Below are positions 1-10,160 of a stretch of 64,000 nt of DNA, in pieces. A program made the translations under genes and the position numbers. The stretch's first letter is position 1; every line of letters begins with the position of its first letter. The stretch lies in contig CAVVUC010000003.1 of NCBI GenBank assembly GCA_963751395.1, positions 558,001 through 622,000 on the forward strand. The letters are read 5' to 3'. The notes under the pieces were generated by a model that worked only from the letters and a program-made list of their open reading frames with translations, was not told where the DNA came from and made no database searches. The DNA comes from CAVVUC01 sp963751395 (GTDB lineage Bacteria; Verrucomicrobiota; Verrucomicrobiia; Chthoniobacterales; Chthoniobacteraceae).

Positions 1-448
<448 letters not shown>

Positions 449-573
449 GGAAAGAGGAAAAGTGTGTCGTCTTTAGCAGAGCGATTTGTCACCGGCAATG
501 ATCGAAAGACAATTCGCTTTTCTTTTTGGCAGTGACATTTTAGGTTCTTCGGTGTTGATACAAGGAGAACGCT

Positions 574-843
574 ATGTTTGAACTCGAAGTTTATGCAGCC
601 GGTGTAAGGAATTTGGAGAAAATCCTCGAACTTGACCATGAGTTGGAGGCCGTTCCCGGATTGCGCTACAAAGTGGACAGCAATCACGACATCGTTTATT
701 TGGAGTTCGACGAGCCGACTTACACCATTCAGGAAATCCGCGGCATTTTCCGCAAACTCAACCTCGAAGCACGCATCGTCGGCTCGATCCCGCCCGAGTT
801 GAATCCCAAGAGCAAGACGCAGCCGCTCAGGATGGTGCCCTGA
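574..843 (+). CDS. Conserved hypothetical protein, 89 aa
   Basis: The 89-residue ORF starts at an ATG preceded by a clear AAGGAG ribosome binding site. It has no signal peptide or membrane segment. The alternating hydrophobic pattern (MFELEVYAAGV, DIVYLEFDEPTYT, LEARIVGSIPPEL) suggests a small alpha/beta fold of ferredoxin or ACT type, but this is only an impression from the sequence. It lies 50 bp upstream of the mlaE-like gene on the same strand and could be co-transcribed with it. I do not recognise a named family and assign no function. Confidence 0.7.
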   Translation: MFELEVYAAGVRNLEKILELDHELEAVPGLRYKVDSNHDIVYLEFDEPTYTIQEIRGIFRKLNLEARIVGSIPPELNPKSKTQPLRMVP

Positions 844-893
844 GTATCTGGCATTGCTGAATTCCCCGGAGGTTCAGCTACAATCTGTCCGAT

Positions 894-1685
894 ATGTCAG
901 CCCTCGTAAGGTATTTCGGACGCAACGCACTCTCGTTCGTCGGCTATCTGGGCGAACTCATCCTGCTCGCGTTTGACACCTGCCGTTCGATGTTTGTCGC
1001 GCCGATTCGCTGGCGGCTTTTTTTCAGACAAGTCCTCGAAGTCGGTTTCCGCTCGCAGCTCGTTGTCATGGTCACAGGGGCCTTCACCGGTGCGGTCTTC
1101 GCGGCGCAGACGTATTTCCAATTCCACCGGCTCGGGATGGATTCGGCGGTCGGCGCAGTCGTTTCGGTGTCGATGTTTCGCGAACTGGGGCCGGTGCTGA
1201 CGGGCTTGATGATCGCCGGCCGGGTCGGCGCAGCGATGTCGGCGGAAATCGGCACGATGAAAGTCACCGAGCAGATCGACGCCTTGCGCGCGCTTGGAGT
1301 TTACCCGATCAATTACCTCGTCGTCCCGAGGGCGCTTGCGATGATGGTGTCCGCGCCGATTCTTGTGGCCGAGTGCGTGGGGATGGGAATTCTCGCCGGT
1401 TACTTTGTGGGCGTGCATTTGATGGACATCCCGAGTGCGTATTACGTCGATTACATGCTGAAATTCACCGGCTCGCGCGACATCAAGATGGCGCTCAGCA
1501 AGGGGTTCGTGTTCGCGATCGTCATCGTGTTTGTAAGTTGCCACCAGGGCTTGACCGCAAAAGAGGGGGCCGAGGGAGTCGGTCGCGCCCCGACCGAGGC
1601 CGTGGTGATCGGTTCGCTATCAATCCTGATCGTGAATTTTTTCCTGTCGCTGTTGTTGAATGCGATTTTCCCAGCCGGCGTCTGA
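894..1685 (+). CDS. mlaE: MlaE/YrbE family ABC transporter permease
   Basis: This 263-residue integral membrane protein matches the MlaE permease family in length and in conserved segments. Examples are ELGPVLTGLMIAGRVGAA, AEIGTMKVTEQIDALRALG and a C-terminal GAEGVGRAPTEAVV. MlaE is the inner-membrane permease of the MlaFEDB phospholipid transporter, which maintains outer-membrane lipid asymmetry. It is followed after 7 bp by the ATPase and then by the MlaD substrate-binding subunit, the standard operon order. No MlaB or MlaC homologue is seen next to it. Multiple hydrophobic helices are visible across the length. Confidence 0.93.
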   Translation: MSALVRYFGRNALSFVGYLGELILLAFDTCRSMFVAPIRWRLFFRQVLEVGFRSQLVVMVTGAFTGAVFAAQTYFQFHRLGMDSAVGAVVSVSMFRELGPVLTGLMIAGRVGAAMSAEIGTMKVTEQIDALRALGVYPINYLVVPRALAMMVSAPILVAECVGMGILAGYFVGVHLMDIPSAYYVDYMLKFTGSRDIKMALSKGFVFAIVIVFVSCHQGLTAKEGAEGVGRAPTEAVVIGSLSILIVNFFLSLLLNAIFPAGV

Positions 1686-1692
1686 CCGATCC

Positions 1693-2445
1693 ATGGCGAC
1701 AGAGAATCTCATCACCATTCGTGATCTGCACAAGCGCCTCGGTGCCCAGGATGTGTTGCGCGGTATCGATCTCGACGTGCGCCTCGGCGAGACGCTGGTC
1801 GTGCTCGGGCGCAGCGGCTGCGGCAAGAGCGTGCTGCTGAAGCACATCATCGGCTTGATGAAACCGGACCGCGGCGAGGTGGTCGTTGACTGCCAGGATG
1901 TCGTCGCTTTGTCGGAGCGGCAGCTCGGCGCGGTGCGCAAGAAGATCGCGATTCTTTTTCAAAGCGCCGCCCTTTTCGACTCGATGAGCGTCGAGGAAAA
2001 CGTGGCGTTCCCCCTGAAAGAAGCCGGCATCAAGGATGCGAAGGTCATCGACCAGAAAGTCGCGGAGGCGCTCGAAGTGGTGGATCTCGCAGGCGAGCAA
2101 AAGAAGATGCCGGAGAACCTGAGCGGCGGCATGAGAAAGCGCGTCGGCCTTGCCCGCGCGATCGTCAACAGCCCGGCCTGCATTCTTTACGACGAGCCGA
2201 CCACCGGCCTCGACCCGATCGTTGCCGACTCGATCAACCGCCTGATTCGACGCTTGCAAAAGCGCATTCGCGTGACATCCATTGTCGTCACTCACGACAT
2301 GAAAAGCACCTTCCACGTTGCCGACCAGATTGCCTATTTGCACGAGGGGCGCATTTATTTCAAAGGCACCCCGGATGAGTTGCGCGCATGCGCGGACCCC
2401 CTGCTTCAGGACTTCATGGAGGGCCGCTCCGATCTGCCGGAATAG
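1693..2445 (+). CDS. mlaF: MlaF-type ABC transporter ATP-binding protein
   Basis: The start is set at the ATG at 1693, just after the mlaE stop; an upstream in-frame ATG at 1660 would overlap mlaE. The protein of about 250 residues has a Walker A motif (GRSGCGKS, residues 39-46), the ABC signature LSGGMRKRVGLARAI, Walker B CILYDEPTTGLDP, and the switch histidine in VVTHDMKS. It powers phospholipid movement through MlaE. The stop is 3 bp before the mlaD start, consistent with translational coupling. The C-terminal ADPLLQDFMEGRSD tail is also typical of MlaF proteins. Confidence 0.93.
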   Translation: MATENLITIRDLHKRLGAQDVLRGIDLDVRLGETLVVLGRSGCGKSVLLKHIIGLMKPDRGEVVVDCQDVVALSERQLGAVRKKIAILFQSAALFDSMSVEENVAFPLKEAGIKDAKVIDQKVAEALEVVDLAGEQKKMPENLSGGMRKRVGLARAIVNSPACILYDEPTTGLDPIVADSINRLIRRLQKRIRVTSIVVTHDMKSTFHVADQIAYLHEGRIYFKGTPDELRACADPLLQDFMEGRSDLPE

Positions 2446-2448
2446 CGC

Positions 2449-3411
2449 ATGAAAGCCAAGGACGCGGAGAAAGCTCTGGAATTCAAGGTCGGTCTTTTTG
2501 TTCTGATGGGCATGGTCTGCATCGGGGCGATGATTTTGAAGTTCGGCCTGATCGGGCAGGGGTTCACGAACTTTTACCAGCTCGTCGTGGAATTCCCGAA
2601 TGGAAGCGGATTGATCAAGAATTCCGATGTGCAGCTCGCGGGTGCGCGAATCGGTTACGTTGTCGAGAAACCGCAGGTCACCCAGTTGATGAGCAGCGTG
2701 ACGGTTCCGATCATGATTCAATCGAAGGTGAAGATTCCGCGCGAATCAGAGTTTCGAGTCGGCAGTTCGGGATTGCTCGGCGACCGGTTCGTCGAGATCG
2801 TGCCGACTGCAAAGTTCGACTCGAGCAAGTTTGACCCGAACGATCCGCAACAGGTCTTTGCGCCCGGGGACAAGATCGCCGGTTCGCAGGCTGGCGGGCT
2901 TGAGGCCTTGCAGAAAAAAGGCGAGGAGGTTCTCGATAAACTGAAGGACGAACTCGACACGCTCAAAGAGACGACGGTGAAGATCAATCAGGATTTCCTG
3001 AGCGACCAGAACAAGACAAATCTGACCGACACGATTGCCAATCTCAAGACGACCAGCGCGGGCTTTGTCGATGTGTCGAAGGACGTTAAAACTCTCGTTC
3101 AAAATGCACAGGGCACCATGGATACGGCGAAGGAGGCGATGGATTCGGCGAAGAAGACCATGGAGACGGCGAACGGCGCCGCCACTGACCTCCGAACCAC
3201 CATATCGAGCGCGCGTCAAACGCTCGACTCCGTTAACGTCGTGATCAAGAAAGCGTCACAAGGCGACGGGGTGATCGCCAATCTGCTTACCAACCGCGAG
3301 CTGTCGGACAATCTCAAGGCGCTCATCGCGAATCTGCGCCAGCGCGGAATTCTCTTTTACCGCGACACAGCGCCGCGTCAGCCATCGCAAGTCCCCGCCC
3401 GGTCCCGTTGA
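2449..3411 (+). CDS. mlaD: MlaD/MCE domain protein (phospholipid transporter substrate-binding subunit)
   Basis: This 320-residue protein has an N-terminal membrane anchor (FKVGLFVLMGMVCIGAMIL) followed by an MCE domain with the characteristic YQLVVEFPNGSGL, QLAGARIGYV and SSGLLGDRFVEIVP segments. A long C-terminal helical region (about residues 165-290) is rich in repeated TAKEAMDSAKKTMETA-type heptads and is probably a coiled coil. It binds lipid and forms a ring on the MlaFE complex in the periplasm. The coiled-coil tail makes it longer than E. coli MlaD (183 aa), as in many other phyla. Confidence 0.9.
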   Translation: MKAKDAEKALEFKVGLFVLMGMVCIGAMILKFGLIGQGFTNFYQLVVEFPNGSGLIKNSDVQLAGARIGYVVEKPQVTQLMSSVTVPIMIQSKVKIPRESEFRVGSSGLLGDRFVEIVPTAKFDSSKFDPNDPQQVFAPGDKIAGSQAGGLEALQKKGEEVLDKLKDELDTLKETTVKINQDFLSDQNKTNLTDTIANLKTTSAGFVDVSKDVKTLVQNAQGTMDTAKEAMDSAKKTMETANGAATDLRTTISSARQTLDSVNVVIKKASQGDGVIANLLTNRELSDNLKALIANLRQRGILFYRDTAPRQPSQVPARSR

Positions 3412-3435
3412 TCCGGCTTTTTTCCGACCCGGCAG

Positions 3436-4434
3436 ATGACACCCTCGAACACGATCAATCTGCTCAGGGTGCTCTTCGTCATTTTCGCGAGTTTCATGGG
3501 CTCGACGATTGGCGAGACCATCTACTCCTCGCGTCCGATCGGCATTGCCGTCGGCTTGATCCTCGGGCTCTCCGTGGTGCTGGCAGACCGGTTGCTGAAA
3601 GGCTTTTCGCTCCGGGTGTTTTCGTCGGCGACCTTTGGTTTGCTGATGGGATTGCTTGCCGCAAAGCTGCTCCTCGCATCCAATGTTCTCAAATACCAGT
3701 CCGAGGAAATCACGTGGGTGATCGGGCTGACCGCCTACTCCATTTTCGGTTATCTGGGGATGATGCTGGCGATACGCAGCAATCGCGATGAGTTTTCCAT
3801 CGTCATTCCTTACGTGCGTTTCCGGCGCTCTGGGCTCGAGGATGTCCCGGTGGTTCTGGACACCAACATCATCATTGATGGACGCATCGCAGAACTCTGC
3901 GTGACCGGGTTCCTGAGTTCATCGCTGATCGTGCCGCGATTCATCCTGGACGAACTGCAGCGCCTCGCTGATTCCAACGATCCGCAGAAACGCGAGTGCG
4001 GCCGGCGTGGCCTTGATTCGTTAAACGAAATGCAGAAGAACCCGCAACTCACAGTAACGGTTCACGATTCGCAGTCCGACACCGCGACTCCGGTGGATAC
4101 GAAGCTGGTGCAGCTCGCACAACTGCTCCAGGCGCGCCTGCTCAGCAACGACTCAAATCTGTGCAAAATCGCCCGGCTTCAAAATGTGTCGGTATTGAAC
4201 CTCAACGACCTCGCCAGGGCTCTGCGCCACGCCATCTCGACCGGAGATGAAATTGAACTGGCGCTGGTTAAAGAGGGCCGCGACCCGCATCAGGGGGTCG
4301 GCTACCTGAGCGATGGCACCATGATTGTCGTCAACAACGCCCGCGCCCAGTTGGGCAGGACGGTCACTGTCACGATTGTCAGCGTGTTGCAAACGGCGGC
4401 GGGCCGTTTGTACTTTGCAGACCTCAAACACTAG
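3436..4434 (+). CDS. YacL-type membrane protein with PIN and TRAM domains
   Basis: This 332-residue protein carries four N-terminal hydrophobic helices (residues 8-115). They are followed by a PIN nuclease-like domain starting at VVLDTNIIIDGRIAE (about residue 139) and a C-terminal TRAM RNA-binding domain (about 270-330, GVGYLSDGTMIVVNNA). The order TM-PIN-TRAM matches Bacillus YacL-like proteins. The acidic residues expected for a PIN active site are visible (D142, D148 and later DSNLCKI). The RNA substrate is unknown. It follows mlaD after 24 bp and may share its transcript. Confidence 0.88.
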   Translation: MTPSNTINLLRVLFVIFASFMGSTIGETIYSSRPIGIAVGLILGLSVVLADRLLKGFSLRVFSSATFGLLMGLLAAKLLLASNVLKYQSEEITWVIGLTAYSIFGYLGMMLAIRSNRDEFSIVIPYVRFRRSGLEDVPVVLDTNIIIDGRIAELCVTGFLSSSLIVPRFILDELQRLADSNDPQKRECGRRGLDSLNEMQKNPQLTVTVHDSQSDTATPVDTKLVQLAQLLQARLLSNDSNLCKIARLQNVSVLNLNDLARALRHAISTGDEIELALVKEGRDPHQGVGYLSDGTMIVVNNARAQLGRTVTVTIVSVLQTAAGRLYFADLKH

Positions 4435-4531
4435 GACGCACGAAACCGTTGTCGTGATTTGCTGTCCGACAGAGCAACGAATATCGCCAGAAATCCCTGG
4501 GGGAATCTGGAACCGACCGGAAAACTGACGC

Positions 4532-4768
4532 TTACTCCAGCGTCCGCTCGAAGGCGATCAGCCGGGCAAATGCTTCCGCGAAATCTTTGAAGGCCACGGC
4601 GGGCAGCATGATCGTGTCGCGACGACCGCCAACGTCTTCAGTGATCTTCAAGAAGCGCCCCCTGTTGTTCTCCTTGAGATCGAGGAAGAAAATCTTCCGT
4701 TCAACCGCAATTTTCTCCGACGCCAAGGGGTCGGCCATCATTTTCTCACCTGGATTTTCGTTAATCAT
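4532..4768 (-). CDS. PUR-alpha-like (DUF3276-type) nucleic-acid-binding protein
   Basis: This 78-residue protein has the single PUR-repeat pattern: ERKIFFLDLKENNRGRFLKITED, a glycine-rich turn, and a C-terminal helix (FKDFAEAFARLIAFERTL). Bacterial PUR-domain proteins of this size bind single-stranded DNA or RNA as dimers. The gene is isolated on the minus strand between the yacL-like gene and trpS. Its promoter probably lies in the AT-rich stretch at 4769-4919. The family call rests on pattern recognition. Confidence 0.75.
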   Translation of the reverse strand: MINENPGEKMMADPLASEKIAVERKIFFLDLKENNRGRFLKITEDVGGRRDTIMLPAVAFKDFAEAFARLIAFERTLE

Positions 4769-4919
4769 ATTGTTCTTGAAACCTCAAAAGCTGTATCAGG
4801 GTTTCCCTTAATTGAAAGAAAATTCTGATCGCCAATTAAAAAATCTGAATTCCTTTGATTCGCCTGATCCGCATCTGATTAGTGAAATCTTTACACAGTT
4901 TCAGCATACACGCAAAAAA

Positions 4920-5885
4920 TTAACACAACCCCACCGCGTGCCTGACTCGGTTTAATGTCTTTGCTGCGGTTTCGTTCGCGCGAGCAGCACCCTTTGCGAG
5001 GACATCGTCGATGTATCCAGGATCGGCCTCGATTTCGGCCCGACGTTTCCTCATGGGCTCAAAATGTTGCCAGATTGTTGCAAACAACTGCTTCTTGAAT
5101 TCGCCGTAGCCGAGTCCGCCAGCACGAAACCCGGCTTCCATTTTTTCCACATCGGCCGACGCGGCAAACAACCGGTAAAGATTCACAATCGACGAGTTTG
5201 CCGGATCCTTCGGCGCTTCCACCGGCGTCGAGTCGGTGACGATGCTCATGATTTTTTTCTTGAGCGCCTTCTCTTCGAGAAACAACTCGATCGTGTTGTC
5301 GTAGCTCTTGCTCATCTTCTGCCCGTCGAGGCCGGGAATCGTTGCAACAGTCGGCAGGATGCTCGCCTCGGGAATTTTGAAAACCTCGCCGAACATCTGG
5401 TTCATCTTCACCGCAAGATCGCGGGTGATTTCGACGTGCTGCTTCTGGTCGCGCCCGACCGGGACGACGTCGCTGTCGTAGATCAAGATGTCCGCCGCCA
5501 TCAGCACCGGGTAGGCGAAAAGCCCGTGGTTCGGAACAATCCCTTTCGCGAGGTGATCCTTGTAAGCGTGGCAGTTCTCGAGCATCGGCATCGGCGTGAT
5601 CGTGCTCAAAATCCACGTCAGCTCCGTCACCGCCGGCACATCGGATTGCTTGAACAGCACCGCCTTCTCCGGGTCGAGCCCGCACGCCAGAAAATCGAGC
5701 GCCACACCGCGCGAATACTCCCGCATCTTCACCGGATCGCGCACCGTCGTGAGCGCATGATAGTCGGCTATGAAATAAAACGCCTCGCCGCGGTCCTGCC
5801 ATTCGATGGCCGGTCGCATCATTCCAAAATAATTGCCGAGGTGCAGCTTCCCCGTTGGTTTTATCCCAGACAAAATTCGCGGCAT
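4920..5885 (-). CDS. trpS: Tryptophanyl-tRNA synthetase
   Basis: This 321-residue class I aminoacyl-tRNA synthetase has the HIGH-like TGKLHLGNY motif at residues 11-19 and a perfect KMSKS at residues 190-194. It also shows the TrpRS-specific GLFAYPVLMAADILIY and VPVGRDQKQHVEITRDLA segments. It charges tRNA-Trp in the cytoplasm. Length is typical for bacterial TrpS. It is divergent from the sugar permease at 6052, and the 166-bp gap probably carries both promoters. Confidence 0.96.
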   Translation of the reverse strand: MPRILSGIKPTGKLHLGNYFGMMRPAIEWQDRGEAFYFIADYHALTTVRDPVKMREYSRGVALDFLACGLDPEKAVLFKQSDVPAVTELTWILSTITPMPMLENCHAYKDHLAKGIVPNHGLFAYPVLMAADILIYDSDVVPVGRDQKQHVEITRDLAVKMNQMFGEVFKIPEASILPTVATIPGLDGQKMSKSYDNTIELFLEEKALKKKIMSIVTDSTPVEAPKDPANSSIVNLYRLFAASADVEKMEAGFRAGGLGYGEFKKQLFATIWQHFEPMRKRRAEIEADPGYIDDVLAKGAARANETAAKTLNRVRHAVGLC

Positions 5886-6051
5886 AAGTGCGCGCAGGAT
5901 ACGATTTCAGCAAAATGGTTCCACGAAATTTTTCAGGAAAAAGCGGGGCGAAAAATCACGCCGCCGGTCAAACTTCCGAAGCGATTTGTTGACGATGTCC
6001 GGCGAAGGAAATACAACCGGGCGAATCTCACCCTTCAATCCTCATATCAAT

Positions 6052-8005
6052 ATGTCCACTAACAAAAAAAGCATGTTCGTCACTCCCGACGGCAAAAATC
6101 TGGCCGTCACATTTTTCCTCGTTGCGTCCCTGTTTTTCCTTTGGGGATTCTGCAACGCGATGATCGATACGATGGACAAACACTTCCAGGACCAACTGGG
6201 CCTCACGAAGGCACAGTCGGCGTGGGTGCAGTTCGCGCACTACATGGGCTACGCCCTCATGGCGCTGCCAGCCGGCCTGCTCACCCGGCGGCTCGGCTAC
6301 AAATACGGGATCATCTTCGGCTTGATGATGGTGGCCCTCGGCGCGTTCTGGTTTTTGCCGGCGACGAGCATTTCAAAATTCTGGGCGTTCTTGCTCGGCG
6401 TCTGCGTGATCGCCATGGGGCTGACGGTGCTGGAAACGGTGGCCAACCCCTACACGACCGTGCTCGGCCCGAAGGAATACGGCGCCTCCCGCATCAACCT
6501 CGCCCAGTCGTTCAACGGCGTCGGGCTGGATCGTCGGTCCGTTGGTCGGCGCCTCGTATTTCTATTCGGAAGGCGGCGTCGAGCAGGCACACGGGCAGTT
6601 GTTCATCCCCTATATCGGCGTCGGGATTCTGGTGCTCATCATCGCCGCGCTGGTGCTGCGGGCAAATGTTCCCGACATCAAGGTCGAGGACGAATACCAC
6701 ACGGACGACAACGCGAATGTGAGTTGGAAGAAGAACGAGGTGCTCGTCTTCCTCATGATGGTCTTGAACATCGGAGCCGTCGCACTGTCGGCTTACCTGA
6801 TCCTCAACACCATCGTGCCCGCGGTCACCGACACGGTGAAGGAATCCGATGTGGACAAATACTGGTGGGTGTTCGTGGCGTTCGTGGCCGTGGCCATTCC
6901 GCCGTTGCTGGCCGCCACCAAGCGCGTCACGACCCACAGCATCTGGGCGCACCCGCATTTCTCCGGCGCGACGCTGGCGCAGTTCTTCTACGTCGCGGCG
7001 CAGGCAGGCATCTTCAGCTTCTTCATCAACAGCATGACGGTGGACAAGCACAACGGCTCATCCATCGTGCCCGAACTTCCGGCGTCCTGGGCAGGCGGGC
7101 TGGTGGACAAGAAACATTGGATTGAGACCCGCACGTCGCTTTCCCCGCAGGATATCGCCAATCTCCCCGCGCTGGCCGAACGCTTGAAGAATCCGGCCGA
7201 CCCGGTGGCGGTTTTCCTCAATCAGAATCTTCCCAACTCAACCAGGGAATTGCTCGGCAAGTTCCCCGGCGCGACGACCGAAGCCAGCCTGCAAAAAGTT
7301 TTGGTGCATGATTTGAACGGCATTATGCACCAGGAACTCGACGCCAAAAAAGGCAAGCCGGCATTTTATGACGAAACCCGATTCAGCGGGGTGGCGCTGA
7401 GCGAGAAGACCAGGGCGCTGGGAGCCGGCAAGATCGCAACGGAGAACGACCGCTTGCGATTGAATCGTCTGTTGCTGGCGGAAGCCTTCCCCGGCGTGGT
7501 CAACTTCAAGGACGGCGCGCTCTGCATCAGCGACAAAGGCGCGGGCTTCCTGTCATCGCTGGCGTTCGGCTTCTTCCTTCTCGGCCGGCTGGTCGGCGCG
7601 TGGATGATGCGGCGCACCCCGGCGCACAAAGTCCTCGGCACCTTTGCCCTCGTGAACGTTCTCCTCTGCGCGATGGTGATTGCGAAGCTCGGCTGGTTCT
7701 CTGTCCTGGGCGTCTTCCTCAGCTACTTCTTCATGTCGGTGATGTTCCCGACGATCTTCGCGCTCGGCATCTTTGGATTGGGCTCGCAAGCGAAGAAGAA
7801 AGCCGCGGCGTTCATCGTCATGTCCATCACCGGCGGCGCGTTGATGCCGAAACTCATGGGCAGGCTGGGCGACGTGTATGACATGGCCACCAGCTTCTGG
7901 ATGCCGCTGGGCTGTTTCATTCTGCTCCTGCTTTACGGCTTCTTCTGGGCCAAGCTCAGCCAGAGCGACGGCGTGCAAGGCTTTTCCCCGACCGGCGGGC
8001 ACTGA
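6052..8005 (+). CDS. FucP-type sugar:H+ symporter (MFS), interrupted by a +1 frameshift
   Basis: The start is the ATG at 6052 (MSTNKKSMFVTPDGKNLAV). The sequence follows the FucP/sugar MFS family: FFLWGFCNAMIDTMDKHFQ, AHYMGYALMALPAGLL, ETVANPYTTVLGP. One extra G at 6523-6525 breaks the frame; removing it gives FNGVGWIVGPLVGASYFYSEGG, so the gene continues in the frame ending at 8005. The restored protein has about 650 residues, much longer than the roughly 440 of E. coli FucP. The excess is a hydrophilic stretch of about 150 residues (about 7045-7540) between the helix ending FSFFINS and the helix AGFLSSLAFGFFLLGR, predicted to face the periplasm. A sugar substrate is inferred from the family only. 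Confidence 0.85.
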
Positions 8006-8062
8006 GCCGGGTGCGCCACCGTTTCCAACCTGCGGTCCACCGCGCACAGAGGTGAACCTGTG

Positions 8063-9130
8063 TCACGGTTGCGGCTGCTCCGGCTGCTTTATGCCTTCTT
8101 CATGTGCCTCTTGCGGCGCAAAAAAACGCCCAAGCTGCGCAACGAGATTGCCGGGCAGCGGGCGCACACGCTCGAAAATGTGGGGCGCGAGCGGCGTCGC
8201 CGTCTCGTAGCCCGCGAACATCATCTCCAGTTTCGCGTCGAGATTGTCGATGTGATGCAGCGCGAACGCCTCGGGCGTTTTCGGATCGACAGGCGAACCG
8301 AACTGCTTCTCGCCGTGATGCGCCGCGATCAGGTGCAGCAGGTGCAGCCGCACGTCTTCGGAGTGCGGATCGAGCCCGGCCCACTGCGTGAGATCGAGTT
8401 TCCGCCAGAGCGCGTTCACCACTTCGATCCCGATCGGAATGTGTCCCAGCAATTCGCCCGTCTCGCTGAACGGCATCGTGAACCCGCTCTCGGGCATCAC
8501 GTTTTCCCACAGCTTGCCGCAGTCGTGCAGCAGCACGCCCGCGATGAGCAGATCGCGATTCAACTGCGGATAAACCTGCGCGACCACCTCCGCCGTTCGC
8601 ATCATCTGCGCCGTGTGCTCGACCAGGCCGCCGCGACGCGCGTGATGGTAATTGCGCGCTGCCGCCGTGCGCCGGAACCGACCGCCCCACTCGTCGAGAA
8701 ACGCCAGGCAGATCGCACGCAACCGCGGATCGGCGAGCTTCCCGACCGTCTCCACGATGAACTCGTAGTCCGCCTTTTGTTTCACACGCAAACTCGCCGG
8801 CCCCAAAAGCAACGCCTCGCGCTCCTCGTCTTTCAACGGACGCGACTGCCAGCGCTTCGCATCGAGGCCGAACGCGCCGTTGTTCGCAAAGTCGCCACCG
8901 ACCTCGAGAAAATCCCCGCGCTTCATCTGCTCGCACGCGGCGAAATTCGGTGAATCGCTCCATGCGCGCAGCGTGAACTTCGCCTCGCCGTCGGTGAGCA
9001 CGAGTTCCCAGTAAGGCTTCTGATCGCGCGTCTCCTTTCGCGTGATCGCATCGACCTGCGCATGGATCGCCGCCTCGACGCGTTCCGTCGAAGCCGCCCG
9101 TTTCAAATTCGCGATGCTCAGGAGTTCCAT
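8063..9130 (-). CDS. YhaM-like 3'-5' exoribonuclease family protein (OB-fold plus HD domain)
   Basis: This 355-residue protein has an N-terminal OB-fold-like region (residues 20-110, KPYWELVLTDGEAKFTLRAW) and an HD phosphohydrolase domain. The HD domain has HHARRGGLVEHT, the metal-binding LLHDCGK motif and a later HLIAAHHGEKQFGSP. This order is that of YhaM/CBF1 nucleases, which trim RNA or DNA 3' ends. Length is somewhat above the usual 314 residues. It is convergent with the sugar permease; the two stop codons are 57 bp apart. Confidence 0.85.
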   Translation of the reverse strand: MELLSIANLKRAASTERVEAAIHAQVDAITRKETRDQKPYWELVLTDGEAKFTLRAWSDSPNFAACEQMKRGDFLEVGGDFANNGAFGLDAKRWQSRPLKDEEREALLLGPASLRVKQKADYEFIVETVGKLADPRLRAICLAFLDEWGGRFRRTAAARNYHHARRGGLVEHTAQMMRTAEVVAQVYPQLNRDLLIAGVLLHDCGKLWENVMPESGFTMPFSETGELLGHIPIGIEVVNALWRKLDLTQWAGLDPHSEDVRLHLLHLIAAHHGEKQFGSPVDPKTPEAFALHHIDNLDAKLEMMFAGYETATPLAPHIFERVRPLPGNLVAQLGRFFAPQEAHEEGIKQPEQPQP

Positions 9131-9379
9131 TTGCGGATCAGGCTATGGCAAAACGGAAAACGAAGCAGCGAAAATTTGTGGGTTGATTTCAAGACGGCCT
9201 TTCCAAAGCGCTGAGCTTCACGAATGACAGGCTCGCAGAAAGTTCAGGCTTCCGGGTGCGGTCACAGTAGGCGGAAGCGCCACGGTTCGGTTGCAGGATT
9301 GGTGGAGCATGCTCGCGTAATGCGCGAGATACTCCGCCATCGCCTTGAGCGAGCCGTTCTGCGGATCCCGGTCCAGGAC

Positions 9380-10010
9380 GGGGCCGGTGCCGTGGGCTTG
9401 CAGCGGGTCCTGGCTTTGGGCAGCTACGGCTCCGCGTGGAGCCTGCTGTAGAAGCTGCGGCGCGCCAGGGTGCGTCCGGGCCGGGAGCGATTGCGCGGGA
9501 GAGTGGAGGTCGATGAGAGCTACCTCGGCGCGCCCGAGCCCGGCAAAAGTGGACGCCGACCGGGAAGCAAGGCGCCGCAGTTGGGCCGCATCCGCCTGCG
9601 CCAGGCGCGCGCGGCCAAGCGCCAGGGAACTGGAGGCGCTCATCGCAGACGCCGTCGAGCCCCGGGAGCACGGTGATTACCGACGACTGGCCGGGTTATC
9701 GCAGGCTGTCGGCCAAGGGTTACGGGCACCGTCCAACCCCAATGCGCGTGCCGCCGAAGACCGCCGAAGCGGTGCTGCCACGGGTGCATCTGGTCTTCTC
9801 GCTGCTCAAGCGCTGGCTGTTGAGCGCGCACCAAGGTGCCGTGCGGCACAGTCATCTGAACTACTATCTTGATGAATCCACCTTTCGCTTCAACCGCCGC
9901 ACCTCGGCTCGCGCGGCAAACTTTTCTACCGGCTGCTCCAACAGGCCGTCGAGATCGAGCCGCATCCCTGTCGGACTCGGCACGGTAGAAAGAACGGCTA
10001 GCCACAACAG
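9380..10010 (+). pseudogene. Degenerate IS1595-family (ISXO2-type) transposase
   Basis: Pieces of an IS1595-type DDE transposase are visible in several frames. They are LQRVLALGSYGSAW before an in-frame TAG at 9449, then RGRVEVDESYLGAPEPG, then ALIADAVEP joined by a frameshift to GSTVITDDWPGYRRLSA, and a C-terminal LLKRWLLSAHQGAV and LNYYLDESTFRFNRRTS. The VEVDESY and ITDDWPGY segments contain catalytic aspartates of the family. At least one nonsense codon and two frameshifts make it inactive. Neither the N-terminal zinc-binding region nor terminal inverted repeats could be found, so the boundaries are approximate. Confidence 0.8.
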
Positions 10011-10160
10011 GTTGCGGTCACTTAAGCAAGGTGCCCACCCAGATTGCGTGATTCTTATTTCCAGCAAAAGATGGCGCGTCAGCGCAGACACGGAGAAGTT
10101 TTCTCCTTCGGGAACTGTTTCCTATATTCGCCATGTCCTGAAAGTGTGCTACTGGTGCTG

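Noticed and set aside
9218..9671. Minus-strand ORFs over the IS1595 remnant
   Set aside because: They are antisense to recognisable transposase fragments and have no conserved content of their own.
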